This document shows positions 1 to 7,114 of a stretch of 11,512 nt of DNA, in pieces. The notes below the pieces were generated by a model. That model had not been told where the DNA came from, ran no database searches, and saw only the letters and a list, made by a program, of their open reading frames with translations. The DNA is from an uncultured Bacteroidales bacterium (GTDB lineage Bacteria > Bacteroidota > Bacteroidia > Bacteroidales > P3), in NCBI GenBank assembly GCA_946540365.1, contig CAMNIH010000050.1:1-11512 (forward strand). Direction: 5' to 3'. The first letter of the stretch is position 1. Each line of letters opens with the position of its first letter. Position numbers and translations under genes: made by a program.

Positions 1-1075
1 CGAGGGTCAGGATGACGGCTTCGACCTCGTCGCCCACCTTCAGGAAGTCCTGGGCCGAACGCAGGTGCTGGCTCCAGCTCATCTCGCTGACGTGGATCAG
101 ACCCTCCACACCGGGCATCACCTCGACGAAGGCACCGTAGTCGGCAATGACGACCACCTTACCCTTGATGTGGTCACCCTCCTTGAGGTTGGGATCGAGA
201 GCATCCCAGGGGTGAGGAGTGAGCTGCTTCAGACCGAGGGCGATACGACGCTTGGCCTCGTCGAAGTCGAGAATAACGACGTTGATCTTCTGGTCGAGCT
301 GAACCACCTCGCTCGGGTGGCTGATGCGGCCCCAGCTGAGGTCGGTGATGTGGATCAGACCGTCCACACCGCCCAGGTCGACGAAGACACCGTAGCTGGT
401 GATATTCTTCACCACGCCTTCCAGCACCTGACCCTTCTCGAGGTGGCTGATGATCTCGGCCTTCTGAGCCTCGATCTCGTCCTCGATGAGAGCCTTGTGG
501 CTGACGACGACATTCTTGTACTCATGATTGATTTTCACCACCTTGAACTCCATCTGCTTGTCGACGTAGACGTCGTAGTCGCGGATGGGCTTCACGTCGA
601 TCTGGCTGCCGGGCAGGAAGGCCTCGATGTTGTCGAACACCGTGACAATCAGACCACCCTTGGTGCGGCTCTTGACGTAGCCGGTGATGATCTCCTGGTT
701 GTCGTAGGCCTCGTTGACGCGGTCCCACGACTTCAGGATACGGGCTTTCTTGTGGCTGAGCATCAGCTGGCCGTTGGCATCCTCCTGGCTCTCGACGTAG
801 ACCTCGATCTTGTCGCCGGGCTTCAGGTCGGGATTGTAGCGCACCTCGCTCACGGGGATGACACCGTCGCTCTTGGCTCCCACGTTGACAACCACCTCGC
901 GGTCGGTGATGGCGACGATCACGCCCTCGATCACCTCTTGCTCGGTGAAAGCGTTGAAGCTCTTCTCATAGGCGTCATTGTGCTCGCCCGTCTCTTGTTG
1001 TTTGATTTTGCCAGCTTTCTCGTCGACGGCGTTCCAGTCGAAGTCGGCCAGCGGTTGTACGTTCTTGTAGTCCAT
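1..1075 (-). CDS. rpsA: 30S ribosomal protein S1 (bS1), N-terminal 358 codons, cut by window edge
   Basis: Ribosomal protein S1 binds mRNA on the 30S subunit and helps load it for translation initiation. The reading frame starts at the ATG at 1075-1073 ([12 protein letters not shown]) and runs open off the left edge. Four S1-type OB-fold repeats are visible: roughly residues 46-112 ([10 protein letters not shown]), 128-195 (the more diverged repeat, [10 protein letters not shown]), 215-284 ([22 protein letters not shown]) and 299 to the edge ([23 protein letters not shown]). The last is incomplete at its C-terminal end. Family proteins in Bacteroidota are near 600 residues with about six repeats, so some 40% is missing to the left. 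The start is set by the absence of an earlier in-frame ATG, by the acidic N-terminus usual for the family, and by a promoter about 120 bases upstream. No Shine-Dalgarno sequence precedes it, only an A-rich stretch, which is normal in this phylum. The identity is near certain. Confidence 0.97.
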   Translation of the reverse strand, partial: MDYKNVQPLADFDWNAVDEKAGKIKQQETGEHNDAYEKSFNAFTEQEVIEGVIVAITDREVVVNVGAKSDGVIPVSEVRYNPDLKPGDKIEVYVESQEDANGQLMLSHKKARILKSWDRVNEAYDNQEIITGYVKSRTKGGLIVTVFDNIEAFLPGSQIDVKPIRDYDVYVDKQMEFKVVKINHEYKNVVVSHKALIEDEIEAQKAEIISHLEKGQVLEGVVKNITSYGVFVDLGGVDGLIHITDLSWGRISHPSEVVQLDQKINVVILDFDEAKRRIALGLKQLTPHPWDALDPNLKEGDHIKGKVVVIADYGAFVEVMPGVEGLIHVSEMSWSQHLRSAQDFLKVGDEVEAVILTL

Positions 1076-1190
1076 TATAATGATGGATTCTTTTTGTTGT
1101 GTGCCCCTGCCAGGCACGGTTTAACATAGGGTTATATACACTTAACACACTGTCGGACAATGCGCTGGCAGGCCGCGCCACCGACAGACT
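1076..1190 (-). promoter_or_regulatory. Structured 5' leader of rpsA
   Basis: About 115 transcribed bases separate the predicted transcription start from the rpsA ATG, and they hold two stem-loops. The first pairs CTGTCGG with CCGACAG (1150-1156 with 1181-1187) and contains a second stem TGGC/GCCA (1166-1169 with 1177-1180) stacked against it. The second pairs GTGCC with GGCAC (1101-1105 with 1113-1117) and ends 25 bases before the start codon. S1 is known to control its own synthesis through the mRNA leader in Enterobacteria. A similar role here is inference only. These short stems could also be chance in GC-rich sequence. Confidence 0.4.
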
Positions 1191-1196
1191 GAATTG

Positions 1197-1204
1197 CAAA
1201 GATA
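1197..1204 (-). promoter_or_regulatory. rpsA promoter, Bacteroidota -7 box
   Basis: On the minus strand 1204-1197 reads TATCTTTG, an exact match to the Bacteroidota sigma-70 -7 consensus TAnnTTTG, and is followed by C. The -33 TTTG element is not clear; only T-rich sequence lies at the right distance. Transcription would start near 1190, giving rpsA a leader of about 115 bases. The same octamer plus C occurs before atpE. Confidence 0.75.
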
Positions 1205-1248
1205 CAACTTTTTTTCGAATCGGAAGAAAAAAATTCACCGGTGTCGCA

Positions 1249-1260
1249 GGCAGGCCTGCC
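1249..1260. repeat. 12-bp perfect palindrome upstream of the rpsA promoter
   Basis: GGCAGGCCTGCC is its own reverse complement. It lies about 45 bases upstream of the rpsA -7 box, between it and the 104-bp palindrome. It could be an operator half-site pair or a chance GC-rich palindrome. No function can be assigned. Confidence 0.4.
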
Positions 1261-1282
1261 CCACCCCCAGGGAGGTATCAAG

Positions 1283-1386
1283 TCTACCTTTTCTTCAGTC
1301 GTTCTTCAGTCGTTCTTCAGTCGTTCTTCAGTGATCACTGAAGAACGACTGAAGAACGACTGAAGAACGACTGAAGAAAAGGTAGA
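1283..1386. repeat. 104-bp perfect palindrome of 11-bp tandem units
   Basis: Bases 1283-1334 are the exact reverse complement of 1335-1386, with no spacer; the centre is GATC. The next base pair outward (1282/1387, G and G) does not match. Inside, CTTCAGT occurs at 1293, 1304, 1315 and 1326. Its inverse ACTGAAG occurs at 1337, 1348, 1359 and 1370. All eight are spaced exactly 11 bp, separated by CGTT or AACG and by GATC at the centre. As RNA, either strand would fold into a stem of about 50 bp. It begins 29 bases after the MFS stop codon, so it may end or protect that transcript. Neither side is followed by a U-tract, so it is not a standard intrinsic terminator. It is not a CRISPR array: there are no spacers. 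Confidence 0.97.
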
Positions 1387-1415
1387 GTCAATAGGGTGCC
1401 AACCGGGCGTCGGGG

Positions 1416-2729
1416 TTAATCGACGGGGATGTCGCGGTTGACGTTCTTCGAGCCCACGAGGGCGTAGAAGAGGATGTAGGCCAGCATGGCGGCCACGATC
1501 CAATAGGAGCCCATGTAGCCGACGCTCTTGGCCAGGGCGTTCTGGATGAGGGGCATGACGCCGCCGCCGACCACCATCATCATGAAGATGCCGCTGGCCT
1601 GCTCGGTGTATTTGCCGAGGCCCTCGACCGAGAGGTTGAAGATGCCGCCCCACATGAGCGAGGTGCAGAGGCCGCAGAGCACGAGGAAGAGGGCGCTCAG
1701 CGGGACCTGGAACATCCGGAAGCCGTCGGTGACGCTGTAGCCCGGCATGGAGACGCGGACGCTGGCGGGCAGCAGGATGGCCACCACGATGAAGAGGATG
1801 GCCACGATGGCGGCCACGGAGAGCTGGGTGCGGGTGGAGACCTTGCCGCTGATGGCGGCGCTGGCGGCGCGGCCCACCATCATCAGCAGCCAGTAGACGG
1901 CCGCCACGGCGCCGCCCACGGCGGCACTGGCCACGGGACCCAGCGGGTCGCTCAGGTAGAAATTCAGCTCGGCGGGGATGCCCACCTCGATGCCGACATA
2001 GAAGAAGATGGCCACCACGCCCAGCACCAGGTGGCGGAAGCTCCAGGCGCTGTGGGGGTCGCGGCCGCCGCGGATGATGCGCTCGCGGCGCGGCTCGGGG
2101 ATCTTGACGAAGAGGATGATGACGAAGGCCAGCGCGAAGACGCCCATGGCGATGAAGAGCAGGGGCGACACGTCGCTCATGGCGGTGCGGTCGGTGACGG
2201 TGCCGATGAGGGCGCCGACGAGCAGCGGGGTGAGGGTGCCGGTGAGCGAGTTGAGGGTGCCGCCGGTCTGGATGAGCTGGTTGCCGCGGTTGCCGCCGCC
2301 GCCCAGCAGGTTGAGCATCGGGTTGACCACCGTGTTGAGCATGCACACGCAGAAGCCGCAGATGAAGGCTCCCAGCAGGTAGATCAGGAAGTTGAGCATC
2401 ACGGGCTGGCCCGAGACCGAGAAGGTCGCGACCGAAGCGCCCAGCAGGCTGGAGAGGTACTGCACCAGCACGCCGACGAAGCCGACGCCAAGGGCCCAGA
2501 GGGCCGTCTTCTTGTAGCCGATGCGCTGCATCAGCTTGCCGGCCGGGATACCCATGATGAGGTAGGCCAGGAAGTTCATCAGGTTGCCCAGCATGCCGGA
2601 CCACTCGTACTGGTTCTTCCAGATATTGCCGAAGGGCGCCGCCATGTTGGTGACGAAGCTGATCATGGCGAACATGAAGAACATCGTGATTACCGGCACC
2701 AAGGCCAGTTTGGTTTGTTTCTGTTCCAT
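1416..2729 (-). CDS. FHS-family MFS sugar:H+ symporter (FucP/GluP-like)
   Basis: A 437-residue inner-membrane transporter of the major facilitator superfamily with about 12 hydrophobic segments. Features of the fucose-galactose-glucose (FHS, FucP/GluP) family are visible. The short loop after segment 2 reads GKLMQRIGYKK (64-74). The half with NTVVNPMLNLLG followed by NQLIQTGGTLNSL (132-162) matches the FucP region at segments 4-5. FFYVGIEVGIPAE (242-254) is the segment-7 motif with the buried acidic residue E248, and MMVGRAASA is at 283-291. FNLSVEGLGKYTEQASG (364-380) is followed by VVGGGVMPLIQ (386-396). The length is normal for the family. The sugar cannot be read from the sequence; fucose, glucose, galactose or N-acetylglucosamine are all possible. 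It starts 49 bases after the upstream peptidase gene with no visible promoter between, so it is probably cotranscribed. A 104-bp palindrome lies just after its stop. Confidence 0.92.
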   Translation of the reverse strand: MEQKQTKLALVPVITMFFMFAMISFVTNMAAPFGNIWKNQYEWSGMLGNLMNFLAYLIMGIPAGKLMQRIGYKKTALWALGVGFVGVLVQYLSSLLGASVATFSVSGQPVMLNFLIYLLGAFICGFCVCMLNTVVNPMLNLLGGGGNRGNQLIQTGGTLNSLTGTLTPLLVGALIGTVTDRTAMSDVSPLLFIAMGVFALAFVIILFVKIPEPRRERIIRGGRDPHSAWSFRHLVLGVVAIFFYVGIEVGIPAELNFYLSDPLGPVASAAVGGAVAAVYWLLMMVGRAASAAISGKVSTRTQLSVAAIVAILFIVVAILLPASVRVSMPGYSVTDGFRMFQVPLSALFLVLCGLCTSLMWGGIFNLSVEGLGKYTEQASGIFMMMVVGGGVMPLIQNALAKSVGYMGSYWIVAAMLAYILFYALVGSKNVNRDIPVD

Positions 2730-2757
2730 AGTGTATAGTTTTTTAGTTTCTTTCTTA

Positions 2758-2773
2758 CGGTTTGTCGGTTTGT
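2758..2773. repeat. 8-bp tandem repeat in the peptidase-transporter gap
   Basis: CGGTTTGT is repeated twice head-to-tail in the 49-base gap between the second peptidase gene and the MFS gene. On the minus strand it reads ACAAACCG twice, about 30 bases before the MFS start. It may be chance. There is no -7 box beside it. Confidence 0.6.
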
Positions 2774-2778
2774 TAGCG

Positions 2779-4812
2779 TCACTGCACCACTACCTTGCGC
2801 GGGGTGGCCCCGGGGGCGCTGAGCACGTAGATGCCTGCCGCAGGCACGCGGACGCTGAGCGACCCGACGGCACGGCCCAGGCAGCGGCCCTGCACGTCGT
2901 AGAGGGCCAGCGGGGTGCCGGCCGGGGCGGTGGCGCCGACCGTGCGGCCGCGCACCTCGCACGCCGTCTCGATGCCGGCCGCCGGGCCGACGCCCACATG
3001 GGTCGACGGGTCGAGCAGGGCCCGCAGCATCCAGCTGGCATAGAAGGGCAGCAGGCGGTCGATGGGGGCCCACTGGCCGCCGTAGCGGATCCACGAGCCG
3101 TCGTCGGTGCCGGTGTAGTGTGAATAGCTGACGGGGAAGGGCGACCCCTTGGCATAGATGGTGACCCACAGCGGGGTGGTGTCGGCGAAATCGATCCCGA
3201 CCGATTCAGGGATCTGATAGATGTTCATGCCGTAGCCCGCAGCCATCAGGCTGTCGGTATAGAACGGTTCGCCCTCGGGCAGGGCGCCGCGATAGAGGCG
3301 GAGGTGGTAGGGGCCGGAGGCCTCGTAGGTCCAGAAGTGGACCTCGCGCAGGCGCTCCTTGCCGGCCAGATAGGCGGCCGGGATGCGTATCCCCCACTCG
3401 ACCGAATCCTCCTCGGTGAGGTTCTTGTAGGCGATGCCGTTGGCGCGGCAGTAGCCCACGCTGTCGCGGTGGAGGGGCACAAAGACGGCGGTGTCGGCGT
3501 AGTCGCGCGTGGGCGAGGTGATGATGGGGTTGGCGGGGTTGCCGCTGGTCCAATGGTCGAAGCGGTAGCCCGGGGCGGCGGTGGCCAGCAGGGTGATGCG
3601 GAGGCTGTCGGCGGAGTAGGTGCCGCTGCCGCTGACGGTGCCGCGATGGGGATCGGCCGTGGCCAGGCTGACCGTCGAGGTGCCCTCGTTGACGGTGATG
3701 GGATAGATGCGGAAGATGGCCGAGTTGAGCTGGCTGAACGACATGTCGGATTCGGGCGCCAGACTGTCGAGGGTGAAGTAGCCATTGGCCGTCCCCTCCC
3801 AGCCCCAGTTGAAGTGGTAGAGGCCCATGGTGTCGCGTCCGTCGAGCACGAAGGAGTGGCCGCCACTGGGGCCGTAGCCGTCGTAGATGACGGGGCGTGC
3901 CGCATCGAGGTCGGCATCGATCATGGCCCGCCACTGGGCGTCGGTGTACCCTTCCTTGTAGCCGGAGAAGAGACCGGGATTGTAGCGGAAATACTCCTTG
4001 AGGGCCGTCTCGCTCGACGCGCGCCGCACATTCCCCAGCGGGTTGCTGTAGGCCCCGCTGCCGAAGACGCCATAGTCCATCTCGACGGCCACGCCCACAT
4101 GGTAGATCAGCTGGGACACCGCATCCACCCGTGAGGCAGAGGTGAGGTTGGTGAACGTGACGGGCATCTTGTTCCAGCGGTAATGGGCGGTGTCGAAACG
4201 GGCCTCGAGGTGGCCATAGCGGGGGTGGTCGAAGGCATGGCTGCCGCGTCCCACCTCGGGGTGCTTCCAGTAGCGCATCACCTGGGCGGCGGCCGTGGCC
4301 ACGCATCCGGTCACCACATGCTGGAGGGCGGCCGAGTCGTAGGGGCACCACTCGTTGAAGTGCTGGCCCTGGCCCCATTTGGTCTTGATCAGGGGCTCGA
4401 CCGCAGCGACGGCCGCCTTGGGGGCGCGGCCTCCGAGCAGTTGCGCCCACTCGGCGGCGGCGCGGGCCGACGGGGTCAGGCCGAGTTCCTTGGCACGGGC
4501 GATGTCGCGCTGGTAGCCATCGATCCATTCGGCCACCGAGACCGGCAGGCGGTCGGCATCGATGGTGCCGTCGGGCGAATAGCCGAGCAGGGGGCGCACC
4601 GCGTCGTCGTCGGCCAGCAGCACGAAGCCCTGACCATCCGAGCCGCAGAAGAGGCGGCAGCCGGTGAACGAGGCGGGGGTGGCATCGACCACATCGGGAC
4701 GATTCAGCACATGGCGTGCCGCACGGAACAGCACATCGGGGTCGACCGGTTTGGCCTGCAGCGCCACAGCGGTCGACAGCAGGACGGCAAGGGTGGTCAG
4801 TATTCGTTTCAT
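2779..4812 (-). CDS. Secreted C10 (streptopain-type) cysteine peptidase with T9SS sorting tail, copy 2
   Basis: A 677-residue exported papain-like protease. The start at 4812 is chosen over an in-frame ATG at 4839 because it begins a clean signal peptide (MKRILTTLAVLLSTAVALQA) and avoids overlapping the upstream gene. It leaves a 16-base gap. In order: signal peptide 1-20; Spi-like inhibitory propeptide about 21-110; C10 catalytic domain about 140-370; an InlB-like beta repeat about 380-446 (GYRFDHW); an unassigned beta-rich domain about 452-600, shared with the neighbouring copy; and a Por/T9SS type A sorting domain about 612-677 (LYDVQGR, AAGIYVL, RKVVVQ). The catalytic Cys is C170 in TGCVATAAAQVM. 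The catalytic His is H319 in GGHSFVLDG, followed by FNWGW at 334-338. The Cys-to-His spacing of 149 residues fits SpeB. E339 stands where family members usually have Gly. Role: breakdown of protein outside the cell or at its surface; substrates unknown. It is a diverged tandem paralogue of the upstream gene. Confidence 0.93.
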   Translation of the reverse strand: MKRILTTLAVLLSTAVALQAKPVDPDVLFRAARHVLNRPDVVDATPASFTGCRLFCGSDGQGFVLLADDDAVRPLLGYSPDGTIDADRLPVSVAEWIDGYQRDIARAKELGLTPSARAAAEWAQLLGGRAPKAAVAAVEPLIKTKWGQGQHFNEWCPYDSAALQHVVTGCVATAAAQVMRYWKHPEVGRGSHAFDHPRYGHLEARFDTAHYRWNKMPVTFTNLTSASRVDAVSQLIYHVGVAVEMDYGVFGSGAYSNPLGNVRRASSETALKEYFRYNPGLFSGYKEGYTDAQWRAMIDADLDAARPVIYDGYGPSGGHSFVLDGRDTMGLYHFNWGWEGTANGYFTLDSLAPESDMSFSQLNSAIFRIYPITVNEGTSTVSLATADPHRGTVSGSGTYSADSLRITLLATAAPGYRFDHWTSGNPANPIITSPTRDYADTAVFVPLHRDSVGYCRANGIAYKNLTEEDSVEWGIRIPAAYLAGKERLREVHFWTYEASGPYHLRLYRGALPEGEPFYTDSLMAAGYGMNIYQIPESVGIDFADTTPLWVTIYAKGSPFPVSYSHYTGTDDGSWIRYGGQWAPIDRLLPFYASWMLRALLDPSTHVGVGPAAGIETACEVRGRTVGATAPAGTPLALYDVQGRCLGRAVGSLSVRVPAAGIYVLSAPGATPRKVVVQ

Positions 4813-4828
4813 AAAGCGGTATGGTTGA

Positions 4829-7060
4829 TTAATCGACAACTACAATCTTGCGTGCGGGGAGCGAGGCCGGGCGCAGCAGGTAGACGCCCGCCGAGTGTAC
4901 GCGGCACTGCAGGCGGCCGGTACCGGCGGCCAGCAGGCGGCCCTGCATGTCGTAGAGGTTCAGCGGCTCGCCCTCGGGGCCCTGCACACTGACGGTCAGC
5001 CCGTCGACACCGAGTGTCAACGGGTCGCCCTCCACCTCGTCGATGCCCACCTCGTGGCAATAGGCGTAGAAGGCGGTGTCGCCCGTGGCGACAAACGTGA
5101 GGCTGCGGGCGGTCGATCCGCTACCCTCCCAATGGGTGAAGAGGGGGTCGTCGCATCCGACGGTGACGGTGTCGCCCAGCTCGTACTCGCCGGCGCCATA
5201 GAGAGCAGCCAGGTCACAGTAGCCCGCATTCTCGACAGCCACATGGCAGGGGCGCGGCTCGAAGAGGGCGCGAATCATCCAGGTGTAGTAGACACCCGTC
5301 TCGTCGATGGGGCGCCAGCCGTCGGGCAACTTGTACCAGCAGCCGTCGCTCACGGCGGTATAGTGCGAGGCGGCGGCGGGGAAGCCGGTGGTGGTGGTGA
5401 AGCGGAAGGTGATCCACACATCCTGACTGTCGGGCACGGCGAGGGGCTGGTCGAGCTGGATGGTGGTCCAGCCGTGGGCCTCGGTGAGGTCGGGCTGCAT
5501 GGAGAGCAGCCGCGTGGACGTACTGGGGGCCGAGCCGCAGTAGATATTCATGGTGTAGAAGCCCGGCTCGTAGACGAAGAGCTGGACGGCGTCGAGGCTG
5601 CGCAGGGCGTTGCGCCGTTCGGCGGGGACGCGGATGCCCCACTCGGTGGTGGAGCCGTAGTCGTCGCGCCAGCGGCCGGCACAGATGTCGTCGCAGTAGG
5701 CGACGGTGTCGGTGCCGATGGGCTCGAAGAGGGCCGTGTCGATCATGTCGCCGTTGGGGACGAAGGTGAAGACGGGCATGGAGTAGCCGCTGGCCCAGCC
5801 GGCGAAGCGATAACCAGGGGCCGGGACGACGCTGATATGGACCGTATCCTCGTAGGGGATGTAGGTGCCGCTGCCGAGGACGACGCCCTTGGTGCTGTCG
5901 CTGGTCACCAAGCCGACGGTCGCCATCGAGTCGGTGTTGTAGCACGGGCGCACTCCGAAGAGGGCTGTGTTCTGCAGGTTGAAGGTGTAGGTGGCGTTGC
6001 CGCCGATGCCACCGGCGCCGGGGGAGAGGGAGTCGATGGTGTAGTAGCCGTCGTAATAGCCGCCCCAACCCCAGTTGAGGTGGAACATGCCGGTCGAATC
6101 GTAGCCGTCGAGGACGAAGGCATGGCCGCTCTCGTTGTCGGCACCAGAATAGAGCACCGGACGGCCGTGGACGATCTCGTTGCGCACCATGCTGCTCCAC
6201 GAGTCGTCGGTGTACATCTCCTTGACTCGGCCTTCGAGCATCGGATTGTAGCCAAAATGTTCACGCAGGGCCCTCTCGGTGGAAGGGTAGTTCAGGCCGT
6301 ACTGGCTGTAGGCGATCACATAGGCGCCGCTACCGCCGACGGTGTAGTTCATCTCGACGCTGACGCCGACATGGTACATCAGCTGGGCCACGGCATGGAT
6401 TTCCTCCTGGCTGCTGGCCCAGCTCAGGGCGTCGGGCATCAGGTTCCACTGGTAGAGGGTGTCGTAGTCGACCGACTGGGGGCCGAAGTCGGCATCGACA
6501 TAGGAATGGGAGCCGTGCCCCTTGGCGGGGTGGTTCCAGTACTTCATCACCTGGGCCTGGGCGGTGGCCACACAGCCGGTGACGGCATGCGACGAATCGG
6601 AGTATGAGAACGGACACATGGCGTTGTAGCGCGGCGACTGGTTCCAGGTGGTGGTCATCAGGGGAGCCACCGGCTGGTAGCGGCTGTTTTTAGGATTGGC
6701 CCACTGGGCCTGCACCTCGGCGCTGGGCACGGCGCCATACTTGACCAGGTCGGCAATCTCGTGCCGGTACCCCTCGATCCACGCCGCCACATGTGGCGGC
6801 ATGTTCTCGACCGGGAAGGAACCCGTCATCGAATAGGCCAGCACCGGACGGGCGCAATCGTCGGCCGAAACGACGACGAAGCCCTCGCCCGCCAGGGGTG
6901 CAAAGACATAAATCTCGCCCCACGCAGCAGGGGATATACACACAGCCGGCGCGAAGAAGTTCGCCTCGACAAACCCGCGGGCCCGCTGGACATCGACCGG
7001 ACGGGCCATCGCCACTGCCGTGGCCATCATGAGCGCTAATATCAAATATCTCTTCATCAT
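4829..7060 (-). CDS. Secreted C10 (streptopain-type) cysteine peptidase with T9SS sorting tail, copy 1
   Basis: A 743-residue exported protease of the SpeB family. In order: signal peptide 1-19 (MMKRYLILALMMATAVAMA); Spi-like propeptide about 20-110; C10 catalytic domain about 130-370; an InlB-like repeat about 380-446 (GYRFAGW); an unassigned beta-rich domain about 452-602 with WMIRALFEP near its end; a second short repeat about 604-668 (LFTHWEGSG) that the downstream copy lacks; and a T9SS type A sorting domain about 672-743 (LYDMQGR, SAGVYLL, RKIVVVD). The catalytic Cys is C163 in TGCVATAQAQVM and the His is H313 in SGHAFVLDG. NWGWGG follows at 329-334, giving a complete active site with 150 residues between Cys and His. 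Two ATGs stand in tandem (7060 and 7057); either may be the start. The start codon follows directly on the U-tract of the atpG terminator, which leaves no room for a promoter of its own. Confidence 0.95.
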   Translation of the reverse strand: MMKRYLILALMMATAVAMARPVDVQRARGFVEANFFAPAVCISPAAWGEIYVFAPLAGEGFVVVSADDCARPVLAYSMTGSFPVENMPPHVAAWIEGYRHEIADLVKYGAVPSAEVQAQWANPKNSRYQPVAPLMTTTWNQSPRYNAMCPFSYSDSSHAVTGCVATAQAQVMKYWNHPAKGHGSHSYVDADFGPQSVDYDTLYQWNLMPDALSWASSQEEIHAVAQLMYHVGVSVEMNYTVGGSGAYVIAYSQYGLNYPSTERALREHFGYNPMLEGRVKEMYTDDSWSSMVRNEIVHGRPVLYSGADNESGHAFVLDGYDSTGMFHLNWGWGGYYDGYYTIDSLSPGAGGIGGNATYTFNLQNTALFGVRPCYNTDSMATVGLVTSDSTKGVVLGSGTYIPYEDTVHISVVPAPGYRFAGWASGYSMPVFTFVPNGDMIDTALFEPIGTDTVAYCDDICAGRWRDDYGSTTEWGIRVPAERRNALRSLDAVQLFVYEPGFYTMNIYCGSAPSTSTRLLSMQPDLTEAHGWTTIQLDQPLAVPDSQDVWITFRFTTTTGFPAAASHYTAVSDGCWYKLPDGWRPIDETGVYYTWMIRALFEPRPCHVAVENAGYCDLAALYGAGEYELGDTVTVGCDDPLFTHWEGSGSTARSLTFVATGDTAFYAYCHEVGIDEVEGDPLTLGVDGLTVSVQGPEGEPLNLYDMQGRLLAAGTGRLQCRVHSAGVYLLRPASLPARKIVVVD

Positions 7061-7099
7061 AATAAAAAAAAGACACCGATAACATCCGTATCGGTGTCT
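7061..7099 (-). terminator. Intrinsic terminator of the atpEFHAG operon
   Basis: Read on the minus strand, an 11-bp perfect stem (7099-7089 with 7081-7071) closes a 7-base loop and is followed by eight U residues (7071-7064, the first still within the stem). It begins 15 bases after the atpG stop codon. This is a textbook Rho-independent terminator. It ends immediately before the tandem ATG of the C10 peptidase gene, so it is also the leader of that gene for any transcript that reads through. Confidence 0.93.
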
Positions 7100-7114
7100 G
7101 ACATTTTCTTGGAT

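Noticed and set aside
65..1129. 354-codon open frame on the plus strand opposite rpsA
   Set aside because: Antisense to four recognisable S1 repeats, and its own translation is repetitive and matches nothing known.
1283..1386. CRISPR-like reading of the repeated CTTCAGT units
   Set aside because: Units are 11 bp with no unique spacers and reverse orientation at the centre; this is a palindromic tandem repeat.
1283..1386. Standard intrinsic terminator for the transporter gene
   Set aside because: No U-tract follows the stem on either strand, and the stem is far longer than normal terminators. A role in 3' end protection remains possible.
1306..2604. Minus-strand 432-codon frame overlapping the MFS gene and entering the palindrome
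   Set aside because: It is a second frame of the MFS gene, rich in Arg/His/Pro, without membrane segments. The FHS motifs lie in the other frame.
4813..4839. Upstream in-frame ATG for the second C10 peptidase gene
   Set aside because: It would overlap the previous gene's end and put nine mostly polar residues before a normal signal peptide. The ATG at 4812 is the better start.
4895..6607. 570-codon open frame on the plus strand opposite the first C10 peptidase gene
   Set aside because: Low-complexity Gly/Val/Ala/Glu composition, antisense to a gene with an intact active site and sorting tail; a codon-bias shadow.
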